Source: Pelomyxa schiedti (lineage: Eukaryota > Evosea > Pelobiontida > Pelomyxidae). From it: a stretch of 64,000 bases of DNA. The notes under the pieces were generated by a model that saw only the letters and a program-made list of their open reading frames with translations, had not been told where the DNA came from and did no database searches. Made by a program: the position numbers and the translations under genes. The stretch is from assembly GCA_020536535.1 (NCBI GenBank), contig JAHLWZ010000602.1:1-64000 (forward strand), in the 5' to 3' direction. Shown here one piece after another: positions 55,491-64,000 of this stretch (positions are counted from its first letter, which is position 1; every line of letters starts with the position of its first letter).

Positions 55491-57824
55491 ATGGACCCGT
55501 CAACGTCCCAGAATTCCCACGCGTTGCCAGTGTCATCGTGCGATCAGCAGTGCGCTCGCAGTGAGCACGTGCTGTCGGTGTCGCGGCTCGTCTGGGACTG
55601 CGTCGTGGTGCCCGGCTGGCTCGGCTCCGCCCCCAGCACCAAATACGAGGAACACGTGGACAGCCTCTACGGCGACGCGTCCTGGAAGAGGCACCTGCTG
55701 CGGCTGCTGCGCCTCGGCGAGGCCCTGTTCCCGCTAGCGGGGCTGTGCTGCCGCCGCGCCGCCGAGGACTGCCGCCGCGTCTGCGTTTCTCGTTACGCCC
55801 TCGTTGCCTTGGCAGCCGTGGCCCCGGCTCCTTCCTGCCTCGCCTGGGTCGTTAGGCACAACAGGAGCGGCGGAAGCGGAGGGAGCGACCGCGCGGGGGA
55901 GCATTATGGGAGGGAGTGGCGCTGGCAAGTGACGGTGAAGGAGGTGGCGTGGGTGATGTGGGGCCTCTGCTCTTCTGGGAACGAGAAGGCCCTGAGTCGC
56001 ATGTTTGGTAACGAACACGGCGGCACAGAAGGAACTTTCCCGGCATTATGGGACGGGCGCCGCATCCCGGAATGGGACGATGACATTTCTACTTCTAGCT
56101 CTGCAAGAAGCAAGGCTGTGCTATTGGACCAGGTTTGTGATTACGTGAAGCCTGTATTGGATCAGGCCTGCATGTCTGGGGATTTAAACACTGTGAAGTG
56201 GATCCTGGCTTCTTCGACGTTTGGAATTTCAAGGGACGAAGCACCTTGGAGGCTTCTTGGGCCTGTAAAGTTGGCTTTGACAAGAGGCCACACGGCTTTG
56301 GTGAAGTGGCTCTTTGATGAATATGAGCTTCTTGAAACCTATGAAACTCATTCAGAAGTACTACATGAACTGGCGACGTTATGTGCAGCCGGAGAGAACC
56401 CAGACTGTGTCAAGTGGGCAATCTTGGACTGGGTACTTCTAGACCCCTCGATTGATATCCTTTCAACAGTGTTGGTGAACGAGCATGCTTCCTTGGAACT
56501 GTGCCAATGGGTGCAAGAGAAATGGGCAGTAGGTCAGATCGTCAGTTCCTACACAATAGAATGCATCTCGAACCCTGAAATTGCAAAGTGGGCTCTGATA
56601 ACGCTGACTTGTGAATTTACCCACGTGGACTTGAGTGTGATGTGCGCAAGTGTTGGTTTGTCGTCATTTGCAGAATGGCTAATAGCTGAGAGGCAATTCG
56701 TACCAACCCCATCAACGTTTTTTATGGCGGGCTCTTGCAGAAGTGTAAAAGTTGAATTTCTACAGTGGCTTTCAACCAATGTTGCTCTGTCCCTCAAAGA
56801 CCTTATCCACACCCTAATTAACGCTTTGCTTTTGGGGAACACCATAGTTGCAGCTTGGTTGGATCAGAGGTTCCAGGTAATGGGTTCTTGTATCACCTCG
56901 TCACTAGACCCTTCTAAGAGTGTTGCATGTACCTGTCTAGATGAATTATGTTCTACAACCAACACGGAGGGACTGCAGTGGTTCCTCACCAATCTTACAC
57001 CAAAGGCACGATCAACGATCAGTTCGGATTGTGTATGCAAGGCAATTAACACCTCAATTAGTACATGGAATTACCCTGTTACAGAGATGCTACTGAAAGC
57101 CTTCCCACACTTTGTTCCTCAGACTTCAGTTCTAGAAAAGATTTTCATCGCTTTCATGAAATATGGTTTTTCCAAGCTGAAGTGGCTTGTTTCGTTCATT
57201 GATTACTCATCACTGTTGGCAATACAAGGCTTTGTGGCAAACTGCCTGTGCACCAAGAAATTCTTTCCATATTCAACCAAGGTTGTCAAGTGGATCATCA
57301 CACAGTTCCACGTTGGGCGTTCTAGTATCATGGTTTCTCACGGTCGCCTCCTTTTCCGCATGCTTCATCTACACAAAATGGCTGGTGCCAAGTGGCTCAT
57401 AGACACCTTCAAAATCTCATTTGCAGAGGTGGCCTAACTGTTATTCACTATTACTAAAAAATACCAGGTTATGAATATGTTTGACCACATGCTTCCATCT
57501 GCAGACTACTTCGATATCAACGTGGCAACCTGGAGGATGCTGCTGAACAAGTTCCCAGAAATCGACCTTCATACCATCAACAACCACATGATGCCCATTG
57601 TGGCCAGGTCACCATTCATAGCAACATTCACAATCAAAAGGTTTTGTAGGGACAGCACTGAGATTACTACTCTGCTTGATGCAGTTCGCCAGTACCATAC
57701 CGACAAACCAGAACCATCACCGACGTGTGAAGTGTTTCTATGGTTGGGAATGCAATTGCGGATCGACATTTCTTCAAACACAACCACGGTACTGTTTTTT
57801 GGCTCAAAACGTGGAACCACATAA
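55491..57824 (+). CDS. Ankyrin-type helical repeat protein
   Basis: Exons 55491-57428 and 57468-57824 join in phase (2295 nt, 764 aa). The first 130 codons are GC-rich and F-box-like in feel (VLSVSRLVWDCVVVPGWLG) but not clearly assignable. The rest consists of divergent ankyrin-like units with the W-containing form LNTVKWILAS, GHTALVKWLFDE and TKVVKWIITQF. The KW(I/L) variant is common in protist ankyrin families. Binding scaffold; partner unknown. Another 3' intron near 57640 cannot be excluded. Confidence 0.7.
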
Positions 57825-57859
57825 AGTGGAGCCTTTGAGGTTGTTGAAGCTCTTTGCCT

Positions 57860-59295
57860 TCCAAATTAGCCTCTGCAAGTGAAACGGGAACCCTTGTGTT
57901 CGATTGGCGGAATGAAATAATCAACAGACCGGAACGCTGTCAATTTCTTCAAAAACTGGCAATCATTCTCGGTTACCAGAACAACAACAGTTTGAAGAGA
58001 TTACTTTTGATGGCTGACAATAGTGTGTTTCCACCTTGTTGCCAACCCAAAGAATTATATTTATTTATTATTAATTCAAGGCGGGCTGCACCCACGAAGC
58101 CAGTTACTGCTCCAGGCTCTTTTCATGTTGGAGGAGGGAAGTCTTGACAGTGCAATTCGCCTTGTTTCGGATGCTTTCAAGCATTTTGAGAGCTGTCGCC
58201 TAACCAGTACCTTTGGCCGTAAAACACAGTGTTTTCAATTTACGATTAAAAAAAGGTCCTGATGACGATGTGGATGAAGATGATATGCTGGAATTGTGTT
58301 ACCTTCCTGGCTTACTATTTCTTTTTGGTCTGGGTTGTGTCATCAAAGATCACACCGCCCTACATCAACGCCTTCCTTCAACCCTTAAAGTTGCATTTTC
58401 TCGTGCTGTTTCCTGCTCTGGTTCGCTAATGGGAGACCTGTGCAAGGCTGTGATGTTGTCAGCCAAAAGCTTGGTGGAATCTCCCAGAAATGATGAAAAA
58501 GTGCCACCAGTGACTTCCCTCTCTGAAGAGTGGGATGCCCTTTTTGAAGAAGTATCACGTTCCATTCAGGAAGGTGATCACAATATACAACAAAGTTCAT
58601 GGGCACGTATGTATTATGTCGCGCTGTGGACAACTTTCTGCTTAGAGAGCAGTGAATGCGAGCGCCACTGGACTACGTTGTCAAGAATGGATGTTCTACG
58701 GAATTCAACGACCGCCCTTCAGCAGACTGAATGCAGCGAAAACAACTGTGATCAGAGTACAGTGAAAACACCGGAGGAACCAGTAACCCTCTTGCCTTCT
58801 TCCTCTCTGTCATTCCTCGGTTTATGCTACAGATATGGTCTTGGAGGCTTGGACAAGGACCCAAATAAGGCGGTGTCACTATTCCACAGTGCTGCCGAAG
58901 ATTCTGGCAATCCCCACGCAACAAATCACCTTGGAATGTGTTACAAAACCGGCGATGGTGTTGACAAGGATGTAAACAAGGCCGTAACACTTTTCATGCA
59001 GGCTGCTGATTCCGGCAATGTCCCAGCAATGAATAACCTCGGGGTGTGCTACTTCCACACTGGAGAGGGTGTTGAGCAGGACAAGAAAAAGGGCTGGTCA
59101 CTTTTCTACAGGGCTGCTGATGCTGGGGATTCCGGGGCAATGCTGAACCTGGCCTTGTTGTATCAGAAGGTGCACAGTGACCCCAGAGAGTCACTTTTGT
59201 TCTTCAGATGGGCCTCTGACAATGGGTCAAGGCTTGCCCGTTTCCAGCTAGAAAGGCTTCTGGATGACCCTCTTTATTGGAAATCCTTGGCTTGA
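57860..59295 (+). CDS. Sel1-repeat protein, first exon unresolved
   Basis: Coding begins by about 57860 (no clear ATG; RPERCQFLQKLAIILGYQ). Exon junctions at 58022/58081 and 58206/58256 keep phase, and the last exon runs 58256-59295. The C-terminal part has at least four Sel1-like repeats (FLGLCYRYGLGGLDKDPNKA, HLGMCYKTGDGVDKDVNKA, NLGVCYFHTGEGVEQDKKK, NLALLYQK). Sel1 proteins serve as assembly scaffolds, often in ER quality control or signalling. It may be joined with the preceding ankyrin gene at its 5' end; I could not decide. Confidence 0.72.
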
Positions 59296-59347
59296 GGTAA
59301 ACAATAAGAAAAGCAAGAAAACGAAGCTAGTCTCAAAATTTAAAACC

Positions 59348-60357
59348 ATGGCGTCCAAACCCGCGCACGACTCGACTCGTCGCACTTCTGCTGCAACGCC
59401 CCGCAGTTTGCCCGAGGCACACCAGGCAGATTGTGGGTTCTTCTGTCGAGTGTGCAATTTGGTGGTCGGCGGATGTGGCGGTGCTTGTTGCTCCACAAAT
59501 GTCCCTGCGGAGTCGACAAGCAATGCACGTGGCCCACACACCCATAATGGCGACCACCGCTCAACTACAGCCACCACGTCGTCTTCGTCAACAACAACAA
59601 CCGCATGTGATTGTGATAGAGACACTGCCAATGATGTAAATAATTGTACAGAGGACGAGCACGAGCGGTCGGCGGTGCATATGTTTTGCAAGATCTACAA
59701 GGAAAAACACACGCCGCATCACTTTTATGCTATCACTGAGGCTAACAAGGGTATTAATTACGCTCTCACCGGCGGAGACATATGTTAAAAAGAAATAATG
59801 CTACTAGTATGTTACACCAAGTAGAAACACATAACAACATTTCCTGCAAAGAAAAAAACTACATACTCAAGTACTACTTACTCACAAACAAATAAACAAA
59901 CCAATAACAAAGAAATCCCAGACATTGTGGTGACACTTTAATGTTTCCCCAGGTTACCAAATGATGGTAAATAGCCTTGGGTGGGATGAGGTGTGCACCC
60001 TTATCTTCTCTTTTTATAATATACCCACTTACAATTTCACAGGAACGTGGGCTGGGAGCGAACTGCCAAGGGCCCCTGGACCCAGTTGCCACCCAATTCC
60101 GGCATGACAGGGCCGGGCTGGGGTCAGGTCGTCAGCCCCCTGCCCGAGTCACACACAAGGATGTAAATGATACTGTAGACAAGTTGCGTGCACAACAACG
60201 GCAGAAACGAAGACAAAAGAAGCAGCCCAGGTTGTCCAAGACCCAAAAGCGGGAACAAGTGGTGAGTTAGGGTTTCAAGCCTTCTTTTTTACTCACTGTG
60301 CCCAAGATACTTGAAAGACAAAGTGAACTAGAATTGAGACGATACCTCTATGACTAG
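59348..60357 (+). CDS. G-patch protein, GPANK1-like without ankyrin repeats
   Basis: Exons 59348-59783, 59953-59990, 60043-60261 and 60307-60357 total 744 nt, 247 aa. Order: Ala/Thr/Ser-rich N-terminus, a Cys pair (CRVCN), a His-rich stretch (KHTPHHFYAI), then the G-patch MMVNSLGWDEERGLG, QGPLDPVATQFRHDRAGLG and PPARVTH, followed by a basic K/R/Q helix and an ending RQSELELRRYLYD. This matches the C-terminal half of GPANK1. G-patch proteins usually bind and activate DEAH helicases in RNA processing. It converges on the GRAM gene with 98 bp between stops. Confidence 0.82.
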
Positions 60358-60455
60358 ATGTTTCACTTTAATGTAGGTAAGTGTTGGGAATGGGGAAAAT
60401 TTCTTTTCACACAGATTTTTTTCAAAAAGATTTGGAAAGAAGGGTGGATACTCGG

Positions 60456-62316
60456 CTACGTCGTTTTTGCTAGGTCACGCCAAGCTCTGTCCAACACAAT
60501 GAAGAAGTCCTCAAACCAATCAATCCTACAAATAATGTTAGAAAATATGCTTTCCCTGGCTGCTTTTTTTTTAGAAGTAGAATCGTACAAATAGTTCTTG
60601 AAATTGAAGAGCTGGTGCACACAACCATCAAGTGTGAAGAGTAGCAAGGTATTTCCACCAGTTGCAGTGACCTGGAACGTGGTTGGTGCAGTGGGTGATG
60701 CCCTTGCTGTTGTTGCTCTCCTAAGGGAAACAATACTTCTGAGAGGTATCACAACACGTAATGGAACAATAGTGGGAGTTGGCGCAGCTTTTTGTTGAAT
60801 TAAATTAGATATTAGGTACCAAAAATAAAATAGGTAGGGATCATACGTTTTGGCTTAAGAGTCCATGCAAGTATTGAAGAACTGGAACCAGATTCTTGGG
60901 TGCTGACAGGCGGGGGCTTTCCTGTCCCACTGAAGATAAGGAAATTGGTGGTGATTGTCACATATCCCTCAAAGGCATAGGGACCATTCAAAAGAAAGGA
61001 GTGGAAGTCCATGTGAAGAATTTCCTTTGTTGGAAGGCCAAGTTCTCTAAATCTATCATTGCTGCTCTCTTCCACCTAAGAGAAGTTACACCAACAGAAG
61101 TTCTTATAATTAACTACTTTGCTTTGGTATTCCGCAGAAAGTGCTTCAGAACAGCGATCAACAACATTTTTGGCATGGAAAAGGGTATCGTACATTGTAG
61201 CCTGAAGCATGGTTAGTTTGCAACTGAGCCGAATAAGAGGACGGCACCTGTAAACTTCCAAAAAACGAGCCTTGCTTTCTTCTTTGCTCTTGCTGATCTT
61301 GGAAAGCTTTACCACGCTCGGCATTCATCTGTACCCTATACTGCTTGAGTTTTTCACGGTACTCTTTTGGTGTCTCTTCAGGGATTGGAGCAAGAGGAAG
61401 AGGTGCATTCGAGCTGTACTTGCCTAAAATAGCCAAAAAAAAGTTAGGTCCATCCATTCAATCACTCAAACCCCCTAACCCAGAGCACCACCATCAAAAA
61501 ATTTTGATCAAGCATAACAAAGGAGGGGGAGGCAGAAAAAAAAGACTCACCAGGAACGTACGGCCCAAGGAAAAGTGATTGCACCACCTTTGTTTCGTAC
61601 TGCTGCTGCTCCAGCGTGTCCAAATGAGCGAAAGACAAGTAATTTGGCTGCGTGACTATCACGGGCTTCTTGGCAGGGCCCCCCGGCGCCGTCCCGTCCA
61701 CCGCCGACGCCGTAATCGGCGAGATTCCCGACTCTGAAGCAGCCGCGGCCGAAGCAGAAACGGGCACAACGCCCCCATCGGAGTTGGCACTGGAGCTGCT
61801 ACTTGTAGTAGTCGTCGTCGTGGTGGTCGTTGTAGTAGTAGTAGTCGTGGTCGACGAAGAAGCCGCCGAGGCAGAGGTTATTGGAGTGGTTGCCGCCGCC
61901 GCCGCCGTAGTCATTATGGGTGCCGCAGTGGAAACAGCCGCGGCCTCGTCTTGCGCGTCGTCGGCCGCGGCGTCGGCGGCCGATGCGGCACACCGCGACG
62001 AAGACGACGCCGACGAATCGATGTACTCGTCTGCTGCGGCACCGGTACTGAGACCAGACACAATGGTAGTAGAAGTCGTTGTTGTTGTGGGAGTGGATGG
62101 GGTGTCGGGGTCGACGGGCGGCATGTAGCTGCTGTTGTTGATGGGGCACAGTGGCATGGTCAGGGACGTGACTTGGGCCTCAGGCTCAGCAGCTGCTTCT
62201 GCTGATGTCGCGGTAGTCGTCGGTTGGTTGCCGTCGGCAGCGGCTGTGTTGTGTTCGACGAGGGGCGTCGTGGCTGGGGCGTCCACGGGCTGTTCCGGCT
62301 CTGAAGCGTCCATCAT
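60456..62316 (-). CDS. GRAM/PH-like domain protein with low-complexity N-terminus
   Basis: The N-terminal exon (62316 to about 61553) is Ala/Thr/Ser-rich with a run of 16 Thr and ends in VVQSLFLGPYVPG. Next come a charged helix (PKEYREKLKQYRVQMNAERGK), a DTLFHAKNVVDRCSEAL helix, then a GRAM-type beta domain (YAFEGYVTITTNFLIFSG, IPLRSIVSLRR, FQVTATGGNTLLLFTL, FNFKNYLYD), with the stop at 60456. GRAM domains bind membrane lipids. Exon borders are approximate. The GC-rich first exon contrasts with the AT-rich rest. Confidence 0.68.
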
Positions 62317-62468
62317 TTTTGTTCTCTCTTTTTTTTTTCGCGTTGTTCTTTTGGGTTTTCGAATGAACCGTTGTTGCCCGGTGATTGCCTAGGTTTGATT
62401 GCGAAAAAGAGTGCGGTGTAGATCCATGATGGGAGACTCACCCATCATTCCAAAACTTTCTGTTTCTT

Positions 62469-63742
62469 TCAGGAAGAGGAGGCGAAAAACGTGGTGGCGT
62501 TGATGTGCCCTCGGTGTAGACAAAACCTCACAAAATTTCTGATGAGTAAAGGGGTTGAAACCTGGAAAGGGGAGGAGAAGGATCTCGTAAGTCCAAGAAA
62601 GAGAAGCCAGTGGGGTTGCCCAACCTTGGACTTGTTCACTGGGCTTGTGCCTTGTTTCATAATGGAAACAATTGTATCTGCAAGCCAAATTCCGGTGCGG
62701 TCTGGCGTGTCACATATCACATTCAGAAAGAGTGATGTCAGCCATCTGCTGAGCTTTTTTTTGATGCCGGTACTTGCACTGCTGGAAAAATTGGGACCAA
62801 AATGTTCGCGTATGGAGGAGGCCACATTGGGTGTGAGTACCATTCCGGGATTTATGGTACATATTCCCGGCACAGTTTGCAAAGGCCTCTTGCACCTCAA
62901 ATCATTAAGATGAAGCACCAAAGAATCCGTGAAGAATCGTAGTCCTCGCTTGCAGCTGCCATATAGCAATCCATGTCCCAGGCGGGGTGGCTCGGTAGTG
63001 CCATAGCCCTATAAAAGATTACATTCACTGATCTATAGAAGTACGCATTCCCAGTGACTCACTTCCATAACAAAAACCCAAGGAGATACATCAGCCTTGC
63101 AATCAGTGGAAATGAAATGATGCAGTGCTGTGAGTGAACATAGCATGGGGCCGGTGATCGTACTGCCTGTAATCACTGGTACTTCCTTAATTCTATCCCA
63201 GGGCGGAACACGTTGGTTATCGGCCACAGCGGCATTACAAAACCTACGAAACATTTAATAAGCCGCTAAAGAGCCACTTACAACATACATGACATCAACA
63301 CCACCCATTTTCTTTGCTGCATAATCCCACAGATTATCCACAGATTCCTTAATGGAAACATCGCAAGCTGTTCCAAATAACCCGACTCCCCTTTCTGTTG
63401 CCGCCTTCAGAGCTTTTTCCACCCCACTCTCAGTTCTAAAAATCCAAGAGTTTGTGCCATGTATTAGAAGAAGGAATCCACAAGTAAAACACAGCACACA
63501 ACCAAACAAAGCACAAAACCAAACCTCCCACATATAGTAACCAAGCAGCGATGTTTCCAAGCCAAAACTACAGCCAGCTCAAATCCGATTCCCCTCGTGC
63601 CACCAGTCACCAACACCCTCAGAGGTCTCGTCCCACAATGTGGTTTCACACGCCACCGAGTCCTCCGTGCCTCTCTGAACAGTGCACCAATCAACTTGCA
63701 CGCGAGAAAGCCCAAGAACAAGAACCACACCCAACACGGCAT
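62469..63742 (-). CDS. Short-chain dehydrogenase, NYC1/NOL-like
   Basis: Starts MPCWVWFLFLGFLACKLIG (membrane anchor). The cofactor motif VLVTGGTRGIGFELA is followed by CDVSIKESVDNLWDYA, an NNAG equivalent read as CNAA, and YGSCKRGLRFFTDSL (YxxxK). The tail INPGMVLTPN and VICDTPDRTGIWLA resembles chlorophyll b reductases (NYC1/NOL), where PGMVLT and an ICELPETVA-like segment are conserved. At least five exons are needed. In a non-photosynthetic amoeba the substrate is unknown: a membrane lipid, retinoid-like compound or dietary pigment is possible. Confidence 0.7.
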
Positions 63743-64000
63743 GCCTCTTGATTTTCGACTCGCAGCGAAAATTTATTTGGGTGATAAATAATCAACAGTT
63801 CGATGGGGAGAAAGGAATTAAGGAAGGTAACCTTCTTCATATTACACTACAAATCACTGAGTGTTTTGTTGGGAAGAAATGTAATCAGTGATTACTCTCT
63901 GTATCAGAGGTGATAAACGAGAAGGAGTTTTGTCTCGTGATGGAGGATCCTTGGCAATCCCAGAAGTCCCTCACAAAGCTGCGGCACCCATCATATATCC
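63743..64000. other. Window edge, no complete gene
   Basis: Upstream of the SDR start on minus. An ATG at 63941 opens MEDPWQSQKSL to the window edge on plus, perhaps the first exon of another gene, but too short to judge. Confidence 0.3.

Overview
The window is nuclear DNA of a free-living eukaryote with short spliceosomal introns (mostly 40-75 nt, GT-AG with some GC-AG), the standard genetic code and tightly packed genes on both strands. The gene set fits an amoebozoan protist: 20S proteasome alpha-4, ribosomal protein eL21, dephospho-CoA kinase, a 4E-BP-like protein, MRG, homeodomain and GRAM proteins, an NT-C2/coiled-coil/DIL protein, and ankyrin and Sel1 repeat proteins. An archamoeba such as Pelomyxa or Mastigamoeba is my best guess, from gene style only. 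Exon chains given as joins were assembled by hand; where stated, their intron phases and total lengths close exactly.

Region 1 (1-16.9 kb, minus strand) is a tandem array of an apparently undescribed family. Its members combine an N-terminal MG(N) myristoylation-like start, a dynamin/mitofusin-type GTPase domain (P-loop, DLPG G3, NTxxD-like G4), a hydrophobic hairpin and a C-terminal kinase-like domain without the HRD and DFG aspartates (a pseudokinase). Copies C (1165 aa) and E (990 aa) are intact. Copy B is a truncated GTPase-only form, copy D carries a deletion, a frameshift and a Walker-A Lys-to-Glu change, copy A is a rearranged relic, and a relic P-loop exon (F) lies upstream of E. A seventh copy (G) lies alone on the plus strand at 51.9-55.4 kb with a one-base frameshift. 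Embedded between B and C is a separate, apparently active kinase with a PINK1-like layout and the same MGN-type N-terminus.

Region 2 (17-42 kb) is mostly single-copy housekeeping and regulatory genes: PSMA7, DPCK, a mono-ADP-ribosyltransferase with a ubiquitin/PB1-like N-terminus, 4E-BP, a zinc-finger MRG protein, a gene joining an ASC-1/TRIP4-type zinc finger to a GH84 (O-GlcNAcase-like) domain without its catalytic aspartate pair, an adenosine deaminase and a neighbouring deaminase-like pseudoenzyme, eL21, a 3-ketoacyl-CoA reductase-type SDR, a MATH-like protein, a DSC3-like ubiquitin-like membrane protein, a homeodomain protein and a Q/P-rich protein.

Region 3 (42-64 kb) holds the NT-C2/coiled-coil/DIL gene, a RING/TRAF-zinc-finger protein ending in a phage-tail-collar-like domain, a CD225/dispanin (IFITM-like) protein, an F-box/Ras-like GTPase fusion, GTPase-pseudokinase copy G, an ankyrin-type and a Sel1 protein, a GPANK1-like G-patch protein, a GRAM protein and an NYC1/NOL-like SDR. 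A run of 100 N at 48046-48145 sits inside a (TTTG)n microsatellite in an intron.

Two themes stand out: repeated loss of catalytic residues (pseudokinases, GH84-like, deaminase-like, copy D GTPase) and unusual domain fusions (GTPase-pseudokinase, RING-collar, TRIP4-GH84, F-box-Ras). The GTPase array, with its pseudogenes, truncated forms and gene-conversion tracts, looks like a fast-evolving multigene locus.
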